From AC-38 sp033856025 (GTDB taxonomy: Bacteria > Actinomycetota > Thermoleophilia > Solirubrobacterales > Solirubrobacteraceae): a DNA stretch of 64,000 nt. A program made the position numbers and the translations under genes. The notes beneath the pieces were generated by a model. The model was not told the origin of the DNA, did no database searches, and saw only the letters and a program-made list of their open reading frames with translations. Positions 7,849 through 17,429 of this stretch are shown one piece after another. Position 1 is the first letter of the stretch. Each line of letters starts with the position of its first letter. The stretch is taken from positions 203,396 to 267,395 of the forward strand of contig JAWVFQ010000004.1 in NCBI GenBank assembly GCA_033856025.1, written 5' to 3'.

Positions 7849-10076
7849 TCCGCGGGCAGCGGCCACGCCTCCTCCACCGACACCGGGCGCCCCACGTGGT
7901 AGCCCTGGGCGAAGTCGACGCCGTACTCGCGCAGGAAGTCGACGATCGCCTCGTCCTCCACGAACTCGGCGATCGTGCGCATGCCCAGGCCCTGCGCCAC
8001 CTGCACCATCGCGCGGACCATGAGCTGGTCGGTTGGGCTGTGGGGCAGGTTGCGGATGAAGTCGCCGTCGATCTTGAGGTAGTGCAGCGGCAGGTGCTTG
8101 AGGTAGTAGTAGGAGCCGAAGCCGGTGCCGAAGTCGTCCAGCGCGAACCGGCATCCGATCCGCGTCAGGGTCTCGGCGAAGCGGCGCGCGTCCTCCATGT
8201 TGCTGATCAGGGCGGTCTCGGTGATCTCGAAGACCAGGTGGTCCGGGTCGACGTCCGTGGCGGCCAGCTCGCGCTGGATGAGGGCCGGCAGCTCGGGGTC
8301 GTCGACGGAGCGCCCGGACAGGTTGACCTCGAGGCGCAGGCGCCGCCCGGCGCGCAGCTGCTCGTCCATCAGCGCGATGGCGTTGCGCACGACCCAGCGG
8401 TCGAGCGACTGGACCATGCCGAAGCGCTCGGCCGTCCCCAGGAAGGCGCCGGGCGCGATCACGTCGCCGTCCTCGCTGATCATCCGCACCAGCAGCTCGT
8501 GCTGGGCGATCTCGTTCGTGCGCAGGTCGAGTATGGGCTGCGCGTAGAGGACGAAGCGCTCCTCCTCCAGCGCGGCGCGGATGCGCTCGATCCAGGACAC
8601 CTGGGCGCGCTGGCGGGCCTCCTCGCCGGTGCTCGCCGTGTAGGCGACGACGCGGTCGCGGCCGGAGTCCTTGGCCTCGTACATGGCCAGGTCGGCGGCG
8701 GCCAGGACCTCGCCGGCGGTCTGCCGGACCGCGTCGAAGACGGCGACGCCGATGCTGGCGGTGACCTGGACGGAGCGCCCGGCCACGGGGACGGCGAGCT
8801 CGCGAATCGCCTGGAGCAGGTGCCCGGCCAGCCGCTGGGCCTCGTTCTGGCTGGTCCGGGGCAGCAGCAGCGCGAACTCGTCACCGCCCAGCCGCGCGAC
8901 CACGTCAGTGTCGCGCAGCCGGCGGTCGAGCATCGTGGACACCCCGATGACGACCTGGTCGCCGCCGGCGTGCCCGAGCGTGTCGTTGATGTACTTGAAG
9001 TTGTCCACATCGAGCATGAGCACTGCCCCGGCCTCCTGGAAGCGCACCGCCCGGGCCAGCTCGCGCTCCAGCTCCTCCTCGAACCGGCGGCGGTTGAACA
9101 GCCCGGTGAGGGCGTCGTGGTCGGCCAGGTGCTGGAGGCGGTCCTCGAAGCGACGGCGCTCGGTGGCGTCGTGGAAGCTCCACACGCGCCCGACGGAGCG
9201 ACCCTCCACCCGCTGGGGTCGCGAGTAGCGCTCGAACACGCGCCCATCGCTGAACTCGACGACGTCGAAGCTCTCCGCCGCGGGGTCGCCGTAGAGCTCG
9301 CGCACCTTGGCCAGGAACGCCGGCTGGTCGGCGACCTGCGACACGGCGTAGCCGAGCACGGCGTCGTCGTCGCCCGCCGCGATCAGCTCGTCGGGGATCC
9401 GCCACATGCGCGCGAACTCGTCGTTGGAGCTGACGATGCGGCCCTCGGGGTCGACCACGAGGATCCCGTCGGCGGTGGACTGGAGGGTGGCCTCCAACAG
9501 CGAGAGCGATTCGTTGAGCTGGCTGCGCGACTGCTCGTTCAGGCGCCACGCCACGACCGCGGTGATGCCGGCGGCCAGCACGAACGCGCCGTGGATGAAC
9601 GCCCAGCGCCACGGGTGCTGCGTCGCGCTGGCGTGGCCGTAGACGGCCCCGGGGTCCAGCGTCCCCATCACGCCGTGGTGCAGGACGACGAACACGACGG
9701 CCAACAGGAAGGGCAGCCAGTCCTCGTAGAGCGTGAGCGCCACGATGGCCACGAAGAAGTAGAAGTGCGCCTCGGTGACGCCGCCCGAGATGTGGACGGC
9801 CAGCGAGGCGGCGGTCATGAAGCCCAGCGAGACGAGCGCGCTGCGCCAGCGCCGGCTCTTGCCGTGCGCGCCGAGCACCGCCGCGCCGGCCACTCCGGCC
9901 ACGTGCAGCGCTGTGTGCCCGAGGCCGTAGCCGCGGGTCAGCCCGTACAGGCCCAGGCCGGCGGCCTGGATCCACAGCAGCCACAGCAGGGCGCGGTGGC
10001 GGCGCTCCCACTCCGCGTCGGGCAGCGTCTGCCCGCGCGGCAGCAGCTCGCGCGCGCGGCGCGTGACCGTGTCCAC
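7776..10076 (-). CDS. Membrane PAS/GGDEF/EAL c-di-GMP protein
   Basis: 766-residue protein. Residues about 25-180 form six or so hydrophobic helices, including the HFYFFVAIVALTLYEDW stretch found in many actinobacterial GGDEF proteins. A PAS domain follows (about 190-305), then GGDEF (GGDEF at 397-401, inhibitory RDTD at 388-391) and EAL (about 490-740). The EAL triad reads ELL, but the metal and catalytic residues are kept: VNLSG, FEITE, DDFGTG, KIDGDF and QGYHVGRP. Both synthesis and hydrolysis of cyclic di-GMP are therefore possible. GTG start at 10076. It is convergent with, and overlaps, tldE. Confidence 0.87.
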   Translation of the reverse strand: MDTVTRRARELLPRGQTLPDAEWERRHRALLWLLWIQAAGLGLYGLTRGYGLGHTALHVAGVAGAAVLGAHGKSRRWRSALVSLGFMTAASLAVHISGGVTEAHFYFFVAIVALTLYEDWLPFLLAVVFVVLHHGVMGTLDPGAVYGHASATQHPWRWAFIHGAFVLAAGITAVVAWRLNEQSRSQLNESLSLLEATLQSTADGILVVDPEGRIVSSNDEFARMWRIPDELIAAGDDDAVLGYAVSQVADQPAFLAKVRELYGDPAAESFDVVEFSDGRVFERYSRPQRVEGRSVGRVWSFHDATERRRFEDRLQHLADHDALTGLFNRRRFEEELERELARAVRFQEAGAVLMLDVDNFKYINDTLGHAGGDQVVIGVSTMLDRRLRDTDVVARLGGDEFALLLPRTSQNEAQRLAGHLLQAIRELAVPVAGRSVQVTASIGVAVFDAVRQTAGEVLAAADLAMYEAKDSGRDRVVAYTASTGEEARQRAQVSWIERIRAALEEERFVLYAQPILDLRTNEIAQHELLVRMISEDGDVIAPGAFLGTAERFGMVQSLDRWVVRNAIALMDEQLRAGRRLRLEVNLSGRSVDDPELPALIQRELAATDVDPDHLVFEITETALISNMEDARRFAETLTRIGCRFALDDFGTGFGSYYYLKHLPLHYLKIDGDFIRNLPHSPTDQLMVRAMVQVAQGLGMRTIAEFVEDEAIVDFLREYGVDFAQGYHVGRPVSVEEAWPLPADQAGVAPVTLNPRARSAGQTAPVA

Positions 10077-10148
10077 CCATCCCGACCTGGGCCACCGCGA
10101 GATATGGGAATCCCGTGCGGCGATTCCCCAGTCTTCGGCAGGTTTTGC

Positions 10149-10373
10149 CTAGATCTTGAGGAGAACGATCGTGTTCAGCGCGAACGCGATCGCCACCACT
10201 ACGGTCCAGATGTTCAGGTTGCGCTCGACGAGGGAGCCGCCGCCGAGCGGCCCCGCGCCCGTGCCCACGCCGAAGGCGCCGGAGAGCCCCGAGTCCTTCC
10301 CCGAGTGCATGAGCACGAGGAAGATCAGGACAACCGAGAGCGCGACCTGGACGACGCCGAGAACGACCTGCAT
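10149..10373 (-). CDS. secG: Preprotein translocase subunit SecG
   Basis: A 74-residue protein with two hydrophobic helices (about 3-22 and 54-72) joined by the Gly-rich loop (GLSGAFGVGTGAGPLGGG) characteristic of SecG, the small accessory subunit of the SecYEG channel. In many Gram-positive bacteria secG follows the gap-pgk-tpiA operon; here that operon lies about 50 kb away at the other end of the window. Confidence 0.9.
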   Translation of the reverse strand: MQVVLGVVQVALSVVLIFLVLMHSGKDSGLSGAFGVGTGAGPLGGGSLVERNLNIWTVVVAIAFALNTIVLLKI

Positions 10374-10448
10374 GGGCGGGGAGGCTAGCGAACGCGTAGT
10401 TTTACGTTGTGGGCGCGGGCCCGCGCGATCAGGCTGCCCGCGATGCCC

Positions 10449-11120
10449 TCACAGCACGGCACGGGAGCGCAGGGCCTCGAGGTCGACCACCGTGATGCGC
10501 CGGCGGCGCGTCTGGATCCAGCCAAGGGAGCGCATCTGGTGGAGGGCCTTGCCCACCGCCTCGCGCGAGGAGCCGGTCCATCCGGCCAGCTCGTCCTGGG
10601 ACAGCGGCAGGGTGATCTCGAGGCCATCCGCGCCCGCCTCGCCGTGCTCGGCGGCCAGCTCGACGAGCCTGGCCGCCACGCGGCCCACGGTGTCGCGACC
10701 CGCGAAGTCCACGCGCTTGCGGTCGGCGTCGCGCAGCCGGCGCGACAGCATCGCGAGCAGGTCCAGCGCGACCCGGGGGTGGGCCTCCAGGAAGGCGCGG
10801 AAGTCCGACGCGGCGAGCACCAGCGCCTCGACGGGCTCCAGCGCGGTCACGGTGGCCGAGCGCGGCTCGCCGTCGATCGCCGACTGCTCGCCGAGCAGCT
10901 CGCCCGGTCCGCGGAACGCCAGGACCACCTCCCGGCCGTCCCCCGTCACGGTGGAGATCTTGACCCGACCCGAGCGCACGACCACCACGCGGTCGGACCC
11001 GTCGTGCTGGTGGAACAGCGTCGCGCCGCGCTCGAACTCCCGCCCCGCGGCCCGGCCGGCGAGCGCCTCGCGCTCCGCCGCGGTGAGCGCGTCGAGAAAC
11101 GCCGTCGGCTGCGCTGGCAT
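10449..11120 (-). CDS. Crp/Fnr family transcription regulator
   Basis: 223-residue regulator with an N-terminal cyclic-nucleotide-binding-type beta barrel (GATLFHQHDGSDRVVVVRSG, GPGELLGEQSAIDGEPRSATV) and a C-terminal winged helix (LSQDELAGWTGSSREAVGKAL). The effector pocket has the GELxGE and RSAT elements that contact cAMP in Crp, so a nucleotide ligand is plausible; no Fnr-type cysteine cluster is seen. I chose the ATG at 11120 over a more upstream start because the preceding residues are low-complexity. It is divergent from the hydrolase/glycosyltransferase fusion, with 47 bp between starts, so it may control that gene. Confidence 0.87.
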   Translation of the reverse strand: MPAQPTAFLDALTAAEREALAGRAAGREFERGATLFHQHDGSDRVVVVRSGRVKISTVTGDGREVVLAFRGPGELLGEQSAIDGEPRSATVTALEPVEALVLAASDFRAFLEAHPRVALDLLAMLSRRLRDADRKRVDFAGRDTVGRVAARLVELAAEHGEAGADGLEITLPLSQDELAGWTGSSREAVGKALHQMRSLGWIQTRRRRITVVDLEALRSRAVL

Positions 11121-11167
11121 CGCGCCTGCGACCCTACTAACGTCGAGGACCGGGAGGAACGGGACCC

Positions 11168-13351
11168 ATGAGCACCGCGACCGAGTTCGTCTATCCCACG
11201 CCCAGCGCGGAGGAGGCCAGGCTGTTCCAGGACCCCACACGGGCCCGGTACCCGGACGCCACCGGGCAGGTGGAGCGCGACGGCGTGCGCGTGTTCTGGG
11301 AGCGCTACGGCGAGGGCGAGCGGACGATCCTGCTGTTCCCGGCGTGGGCGCTGAGCACGTCGCGGCTGTGGCAGAACCAGATCGCCTTCCTGGCCCGGCG
11401 CAACCGGGTGATCACGTTCGACCCGGTGGGCAACGGCGGCTCCGACCGGCCCGACGACCCGTTCGCCTACTCCCCCCTGCACCAGCGCGACGACGCGCTG
11501 GCCATCCTGGACGCGAACGGCGTCGAGCGCGCGTGCACGGTCTCGCTCTCCGCCGGGACCGTCCCCAACCTGGCGCTGTGCGCCGAGCAGCCGGAGCGGG
11601 TGGAGAAGGCGGTGTTCATGGGCGCGCTCTACCCGGTGGCCGAGCCGTTCCCCGGCTGGAGCCGGGTGGACGTGACCGAGGAGCGCGGCTCCTACGAGGG
11701 CTGGCACCGCTACAACGTCAACGCGATCCAGGAGGACCTGGCCGGCTTCGGGGCGTGGTGGGCCCAGATGTGCATGCCCGAGCCGTTCTCGTCGGTCGGC
11801 GTGGACTTCGGCGTGGGCCGCGCACTGATGTCCACTCCAGACGCGGTCTGCCACACCCTCGCGCTGCCCGAGGGCATGGCCACGATGGAGGACTTCCTGC
11901 GCGCGTCGGCGCCCCTGCTCCAGCAGTGGGCGCGCCAGATCGAGTGCGAGACGCTGGTGGTCAACGGCGCCCGCGACGCGATCACCCCGCCCGAGTGGGG
12001 CGAGGCGCTGGCCGAGGAGCTCGGGACGCGCCTGGTCACCCTGGAGCGCGCGGGTCACGTCCCGCAGTCGCGCTGGCCCGCCGAGGTCAACCTCCTGCTG
12101 CGCGAGTTCGTGGAGGGCACGCCGGCGCGGCCCGCCCGCACGGCGCACGCCCCCAACGGACATCCGCGCGCGCTGTACGTGTGCTCGCCGATCGGCCTGG
12201 GGCACGCGCGGCGCGACCTGGCCATCGCGCGCGAGCTGCGCACCCTGGTCCCGGGCCTCGACGTGCAGTGGCTGACCCAGGACCCGGTGACCCGGATGCT
12301 GCGCGACGAGGGCGAGTCGGTGCATCCCGCGGGCCAGCACCTGGCCAACGAGTCCGCCCATCTGGAGTCGGAGTCCTTTGGGCACGACCTGCACTGCTTC
12401 GGGAGCTTCCGGCGCATGAGCGAGGTCCTGGCCTCGAACTTCATGGTCTTCCACGAGCTGATGGAGTCCGAGCGCTTCGACCTCGTGATCGCCGACGAGG
12501 GCTGGGACGTCGACTTCTTCCTGCACGAGCACCCCGAGCTCAAGCGGGCGCCGTACGCCTGGCTCACCGACTTCGTCGGGATGATGCCGATGGAGGACGG
12601 CGGCGAGCGCGAGGCCCACCTGGCCGCCGACCACAACGGCCAGATGGTCGACCACATCGCGCGCCATCCGGGAGTGCGCGACCGCGCGCTGTTCGTGGGC
12701 CATCCCGACGACGTGGTCACGACGCCGCTGGGGCCGGGGCTCCCGGGGACGCGCGACTGGACGCAGGAGCACTTCGACTTCTCCGGCTACGTGACGGGGT
12801 TCGACCCGCTCGACCGCGAGGCGGCCCGGGCGGCGCTGGGGTACGGCGAGACCGAGAAGGTGTGCGTCGTGACCGTCGGCGGGTCGGGCGTGGGCGCGGA
12901 CCTGCTGCGGCGCGTCATCGCGGCGCACCCGGAGGCGCGCGCGGCGGTGCCGGGCCTGCGCACGATCGTCGTGGCGGGGCCCCGGATCGACCCGGGGACG
13001 CTGCCCTCGGCCGAGGGCCTGGAGGTCCGCGCGTTCGTCCCCGACCTGTACCGCCACCTGGCGGCGTGCGACGTGGCCGTCGTCCAGGGCGGGCTGACCA
13101 CGGCGATGGAGCTCACGGCCAACCGGCGGCCGTTCCTGTACTTCCCGCTCAAGCACCACTTCGAGCAGCGCGTCCACGTCACCCACCGCCTCGACCGCTA
13201 CGGCGCGGGCCGGCGGATGGAGTACGACGAGTCGCCGCCCGAGGCCATCGCCGGCGCGATCGCCGAGGAGATCGGCCGCGACGTGGACTACCGCCCGGTC
13301 GAGACCGACGGCGCCCGCCGCGCCGCCGGCCGCCTGGCGGAGATGCTCTAG
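11168..13351 (+). CDS. Alpha/beta-hydrolase fused to glycosyltransferase
   Basis: 727-residue two-enzyme fusion. Residues about 30-315 form an alpha/beta hydrolase with the triad Ser128 (in SLSAG, where the usual GxSxG has Ser for its first Gly), Asp270 (NGARDAITPP) and His297 (RAGHVPQS). After a short Ala/Pro linker, residues about 333-727 form a GT-B glycosyltransferase of the UDP-glycosyl/MurG type. This begins YVCSPIGLGHARRDLAIA and ends with the donor-binding VVQGGLTTAMELTANRRP and a KHHFEQRVH stretch. It may build and edit a glycolipid or natural product, but the substrate is unknown. A good GGGAGGAA-like ribosome site would place the start at the ATG at 11168. It ends in a CTAG overlap with the next, convergent gene. 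Confidence 0.8.
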   Translation: MSTATEFVYPTPSAEEARLFQDPTRARYPDATGQVERDGVRVFWERYGEGERTILLFPAWALSTSRLWQNQIAFLARRNRVITFDPVGNGGSDRPDDPFAYSPLHQRDDALAILDANGVERACTVSLSAGTVPNLALCAEQPERVEKAVFMGALYPVAEPFPGWSRVDVTEERGSYEGWHRYNVNAIQEDLAGFGAWWAQMCMPEPFSSVGVDFGVGRALMSTPDAVCHTLALPEGMATMEDFLRASAPLLQQWARQIECETLVVNGARDAITPPEWGEALAEELGTRLVTLERAGHVPQSRWPAEVNLLLREFVEGTPARPARTAHAPNGHPRALYVCSPIGLGHARRDLAIARELRTLVPGLDVQWLTQDPVTRMLRDEGESVHPAGQHLANESAHLESESFGHDLHCFGSFRRMSEVLASNFMVFHELMESERFDLVIADEGWDVDFFLHEHPELKRAPYAWLTDFVGMMPMEDGGEREAHLAADHNGQMVDHIARHPGVRDRALFVGHPDDVVTTPLGPGLPGTRDWTQEHFDFSGYVTGFDPLDREAARAALGYGETEKVCVVTVGGSGVGADLLRRVIAAHPEARAAVPGLRTIVVAGPRIDPGTLPSAEGLEVRAFVPDLYRHLAACDVAVVQGGLTTAMELTANRRPFLYFPLKHHFEQRVHVTHRLDRYGAGRRMEYDESPPEAIAGAIAEEIGRDVDYRPVETDGARRAAGRLAEML

Positions 13352-16300
13352 GCGGGGGCGGCGCCGGCCGTCGCGAGCGCGGCGGCGAGGTCGGTCTTGG
13401 CCTCGGCCCAGCCGGTCCGCTCGGCGGCGGCCAGCGCGGGCTCGGCGAGCGCGCGGGCGCGGTCGGGCTCACCGAGGGCGGCGAACGCGCGCGCGGCCCC
13501 GGCTATCGCGTGCGCGCCGAACAGGAAGGCGCCCCCCGGCGGGAAGCTCGCCTCGGCCAGCCGCGCCTCGGTCCCCTCGGCGGCGGCGCGCGCCGCTTCG
13601 CGGTCGCCGCGGCGGGCGTGCGCGCCGGCCAGCAGCCCCAGCGCGCGCACCTCGGGGACGGGCGACGCCGCGCGGCGCCCCATGTCCAGCGCCCGCTGGA
13701 GCCGGACAACGGCCTCGTCCTCGCGCCCGGCGTCCAGCAGCGCCCACCCCGCCGTCGCCTCGGCCCAGGACTGCCACTCGTGGTTGGCCCGCCGGCGCGC
13801 GTGCTCGACCGCCGCGTCGGCGTCGGCCAGGGCGCCGGCCACGTCCCCGCGCGCCCGGCGGACCCGGGCGCGGCTCTCCAGGAACATCGCCATGAACGTC
13901 ACGCTGCCCAGCCGCTCCACGATCTCGCCGCCCTCCGCGATCCGCGCCAGCGCCTCGTCCCAGCGCTCGGCGCCCGCGGCCACGTAGGACCACTCCTGCA
14001 GCGTCCACGCGCGGTAGAACAGCGGCTCGTAGCGCCCCAGCGACGAGTCGGCCTCCAACTGGTCGAGGAGACCGAGGAGCTCGCGGCAGTGGGCGTCGAG
14101 CCGCGGCAGGTCCCCGAGCATCAGCGCGGCGAGCTTGAGACCGTCCAGCGCGACCACCCGCTCCGACGGTCCGCCGCTCGCGGAAGCCACGCGCAGGGCC
14201 TCCTCCCCCAGCTCCAGCGCCGTGTCGAGCCGCAGCAGGTTGGACTGCGCGATGCACTGGCGCCCCAGGGCGTCGACGAGCACCGTCGCCTCGCCCGACT
14301 CGCGTGCGACGGCCACCCCCTGCGCCATGGTCGCGCTCGCCTCGGCCCAGTCCCACATCCGCTGGGCTCCGGCCAGGTGCAGCAGGGCCTCGACCTCCAG
14401 GCGGCGGTCGCCCGCTGCCCGCGCGCCCCGGGCGGCGGTGCTCCAGTCCGCCGCCGCGCCCTCGACGTCGCCCAGCGCGACGTGGCGCACCCCGCCGCGC
14501 CGTCCGAACAGCCGCCGGACCTCGGCGTCCTCGGGCCCGCGGCCCAGCGCGGCCGCGGCCGACAGCGCGCCGTCGAGGTGCTCCAGCGCCTCCTCCTGGG
14601 CGTGGATGCGCAGCGCCGCCTCGGCCGCGCGCCCGTGCAGCGCGTAGGCCGCCTCGAGGTCGCCGGCCTCGTGGTGGTGGCGCGCGAGCACCCCGGCCTG
14701 GTCCTCGGCGTCCTCGCCGTGGACCTCGACGATCGCCGCCGCGGCGCGCCGGTGCAGCTCCTGGCGGTGGCGGCGCAGCAGCGCGCCATAGGCCGCCTCC
14801 TGGATGAGCGAGTGGCGGAAGCTGTACTCGGGGACCGGCCAGCGCCGTCCCTCGCGCACCAGCTCCAGCCGCTGCAGCGCGCGCAGGGACGGCCGGACGT
14901 CGGCGCCGTCGGCCAGGCGCTCGAGCACCGGGAGCTCGAACTGGCGCCCCAGCACCGCCGCCGCCGAGACGACGTCGTGCGCCGCGGGGTCGAGCCGGTC
15001 GATGCGCGAGAGGACGAGCTTCTCCACCGTCTCGGGGACCTCGACCTGCGCGCCGTCGGCCAGCCGCCACCCGCGCGCCGTGCGCTCGAGCGCGCCGGCG
15101 TCCAGGAGCGCACGCACGGTCTCCTCGAGGTAGAAGGGGTTGCCCTCCGCGCGGTCGAGGATGCGCCGCTCCAGGTCCGCGGGCAGGGCGCCGCGGCCGA
15201 CGAGCGCCTCCAGCAGCGCGCGGTCGTCGTCGCCCGCGAGGACGTCGAGGCGCACCTCGCGCGCGCGGTGCGGGAGGTCGCGCAGCGCGCGCTCGCGCAG
15301 CGCCCACGCGCCGTGATCGCGCTCGGGACGCGCCGAGAGCACCAGCAGCAGCGCCGACTCGTCGGTGAGCTCGAGCAGCGCGTCCAGGACGTCCAGCGTC
15401 GACGGATCGGCCCAGTGCAGGTCGTCGACGGCGACGACCAGCGGCCCGCGCGCCGCCAGGGCGAACACGAGCGCCGTCACGGCCTCCTGGGTGCGCGCCT
15501 GCACGCCCTCGGGCGCCAGGTCGGGGCCGCCGGCGCCCGGCTCGTCCAGCAGCGCCAGGAGGAAGGGCTCGGCTTCGGCCGCCGCATCGCCGAGCAGCTC
15601 CCGCGCGGCCGCGCGCAGGCGCTGCGCCGGCTCGCCGTCGCCCCCGGGGCGCAGCCAGTCCAGCAGCAGCGAGCGGACCGCGTCGTAGGGGACGTCCTGG
15701 CCGTAGGACGCGCAGCGCGCCTGGAGCCAGCGCCCGCCGGCCCCCGGTGAAGCGAAGCGCTCGCGCAGCTCGCGCACCAGCCGCGACTTGCCGATCCCGC
15801 CCTCCCCCACCACGAACAGCGCGCCGCCCGTTCCCCGGCGCACCGCGGCCAGGGCCTCGTCGCCCGCGGCCAGCTCGCCGGCGCGGCCCACGAGCGGCGC
15901 CTCCACCGGCGCCGCCGCGGCCGGCGCCTCGGAGACGCCCTCCACCGGGTATGCCGTCACGGTCCCCGCCTTGCCCTTGAGGTCGAGCTCGCGCGCAGGG
16001 CCCCAGCGGAACGCGCCGGCCGCGTCGCGCTGGGTGCGCTCCCCGGCCAGGACCGTCCCCGGGTCCGCCGCCGCCTGGAGGCGCGCCGCGGTGTTCAGCG
16101 CGTCCCCCATCGCCGAGTACTCCACCTTGCGCCCCGCGCCCAGCGGGCCGAGCACCACGAGGCCGGTCTCGATGCCCACGCGCACGGCGAAGTCGTCCAC
16201 GCCCCACCGGCGCGCCAGCTCGGGACGGTAGGCCTCGATCCGCTCGACGATGCGCAGCCCGGCGCGGACGGCGCGCTCGGCGTCGTCCTCGTGCGCCGCC

Positions 16301-16602
16301 GGGGCGCCGAACAGCGCCAGCAACCCGTCTCCGGCCAGCTCCACGACCGAGCCGCCGAACTCCTCCACCGCGCGCGCCATCCGCGCCACGGCGCCGCCGA
16401 CGACCGTCGTGAAGTCCTCCGGGTCCAGGCGCTCGCCGAGGGCGGTGGAGCCGACGACGTCGCAGAACAGCGCGCTGACCACCTTGCGCGCCTCGCGCTC
16501 GGTTCCCCCGGCCGGTCCCGGCGCGTCGCGGGCGGCGCCGCACCCGGGGCAGAACCGGTGGTCGGGCGCCAGCTCCCGACCGCAGCTCGCGCACGTGCTC
16601 AC
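13348..16602 (-). CDS. Class III cyclase/AAA ATPase/TPR regulator
   Basis: 1084-residue multidomain protein. An N-terminal zinc ribbon (Cys4, Cys7, Cys18, Cys21) precedes a class III nucleotide cyclase domain (about 40-225) with both metal aspartates, Asp48 in FCDVVGST and Asp92 in ELAGDGLLALFG, and the EYSAMGDALNTAARL helix. An AAA/STAND ATPase follows, with Walker A VGEGGIGKSR near 265 and Walker B LVVAVDDLHWAD. The C-terminal half is alpha-helical TPR-like repeats. No LuxR DNA-binding domain is present. Such proteins are frequent in actinobacteria and mycobacteria and are thought to sense signals, but whether this one makes cAMP is not known from sequence. Confidence 0.85.
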   Translation of the reverse strand: MSTCASCGRELAPDHRFCPGCGAARDAPGPAGGTEREARKVVSALFCDVVGSTALGERLDPEDFTTVVGGAVARMARAVEEFGGSVVELAGDGLLALFGAPAAHEDDAERAVRAGLRIVERIEAYRPELARRWGVDDFAVRVGIETGLVVLGPLGAGRKVEYSAMGDALNTAARLQAAADPGTVLAGERTQRDAAGAFRWGPARELDLKGKAGTVTAYPVEGVSEAPAAAAPVEAPLVGRAGELAAGDEALAAVRRGTGGALFVVGEGGIGKSRLVRELRERFASPGAGGRWLQARCASYGQDVPYDAVRSLLLDWLRPGGDGEPAQRLRAAARELLGDAAAEAEPFLLALLDEPGAGGPDLAPEGVQARTQEAVTALVFALAARGPLVVAVDDLHWADPSTLDVLDALLELTDESALLLVLSARPERDHGAWALRERALRDLPHRAREVRLDVLAGDDDRALLEALVGRGALPADLERRILDRAEGNPFYLEETVRALLDAGALERTARGWRLADGAQVEVPETVEKLVLSRIDRLDPAAHDVVSAAAVLGRQFELPVLERLADGADVRPSLRALQRLELVREGRRWPVPEYSFRHSLIQEAAYGALLRRHRQELHRRAAAAIVEVHGEDAEDQAGVLARHHHEAGDLEAAYALHGRAAEAALRIHAQEEALEHLDGALSAAAALGRGPEDAEVRRLFGRRGGVRHVALGDVEGAAADWSTAARGARAAGDRRLEVEALLHLAGAQRMWDWAEASATMAQGVAVARESGEATVLVDALGRQCIAQSNLLRLDTALELGEEALRVASASGGPSERVVALDGLKLAALMLGDLPRLDAHCRELLGLLDQLEADSSLGRYEPLFYRAWTLQEWSYVAAGAERWDEALARIAEGGEIVERLGSVTFMAMFLESRARVRRARGDVAGALADADAAVEHARRRANHEWQSWAEATAGWALLDAGREDEAVVRLQRALDMGRRAASPVPEVRALGLLAGAHARRGDREAARAAAEGTEARLAEASFPPGGAFLFGAHAIAGAARAFAALGEPDRARALAEPALAAAERTGWAEAKTDLAAALATAGAAPA

Positions 16603-16691
16603 GCGGCGAGTCTAGCCCCGCCCGGCGCGGGCATTGCGCGTCCTTTTACGTGGAACGCGGGGGCGCGCGCCACTAGGGTCCGCCCCCTGCG

Positions 16692-17408
16692 ATGGCCGCC
16701 GTGGCGATCCTCTCCCCGCACCCCGACGACGCCGTCCTGTCGCTGTGGCACGCCCTCACCGGTCCCGGCGAGGTGACCGTGGTCAACGTGTTCGGCGGCT
16801 CGCCCGAGGGCCACGACGGCGACGGGTGGTGGGACCGCCTGACGGGCGCCGAGGACTCCGTCGCGCGGATGGCCGAGCGCCACGCCGAGGACCGCGCCGC
16901 GCTGGCCCGCGCCGGGCGCGAGCCCACCAACCTGGGCTTCCTGGACGGCCAGTACCGGCGCCAGCCGCCCGGCGTGGCCGAGATCGCCGCGCGGATCGAA
17001 GCCGCGGCGCCGCCCGGCGCCCGCCTGCTCGCCCCCGCCGCCCTCGACGCCCACCGCGACCATCGCCTGGTCCGCGACGCCGCGGTGTCCCTGCGCGCCG
17101 GCCGCGAGGTGGCGCTGTACGCCGACGTCCCCCACTGCCTGACCTACGGTTGGCCCGCCTGGGTGACGGGCGCCGAGCCCGACCCGCTCCTGCGCCCCGA
17201 GATGTATTGGGAGCACGTGACGCGCGACTGCGGGATCCCCCTGTCGCGGTGCACACCCGCCGTCCACCGGCTCGACGGCCCGGCGCTGGACGCCAAGGCC
17301 GAGGCGGTGCGCTCCTATCGCACCCAGGTCCCGGCCCTGGAGGCGGTCTGGGGCGCGATGGGGCCTGACGTGCTCGGCCACGAGGTCGTGTGGACCGCGC
17401 CGGGATAG
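16692..17408 (+). CDS. PIG-L/LmbE family deacetylase
   Basis: 238-residue zinc-dependent N-deacetylase of the LmbE-like fold. The metal-binding SPHPDDAVLS motif sits at residues 8-17, and the downstream DAHRDHR histidines near 115-120 complete the site. In actinobacteria, members include MshB (mycothiol biosynthesis) and Mca, but the AHPDDE of those enzymes differs here (HPDDA) and no mycothiol gene is adjacent, so the substrate is left open. It may form a unit with the exported protein gene that starts 21 bp later. Confidence 0.85.
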   Translation: MAAVAILSPHPDDAVLSLWHALTGPGEVTVVNVFGGSPEGHDGDGWWDRLTGAEDSVARMAERHAEDRAALARAGREPTNLGFLDGQYRRQPPGVAEIAARIEAAAPPGARLLAPAALDAHRDHRLVRDAAVSLRAGREVALYADVPHCLTYGWPAWVTGAEPDPLLRPEMYWEHVTRDCGIPLSRCTPAVHRLDGPALDAKAEAVRSYRTQVPALEAVWGAMGPDVLGHEVVWTAPG

Positions 17409-17429
17409 CGCCCGCCTACACTCCGCGCG

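Noticed and set aside
10413..10426. Perfect palindrome GCGCGGGCCCGCGC between secG and the Crp gene
   Set aside because: Could be a terminator stem, but such GC palindromes are expected by chance at this composition and no T-run follows.
10156..15750. 1864-codon open frame on the + strand
   Set aside because: Covers five real genes in other frames and shows no protein-like composition.
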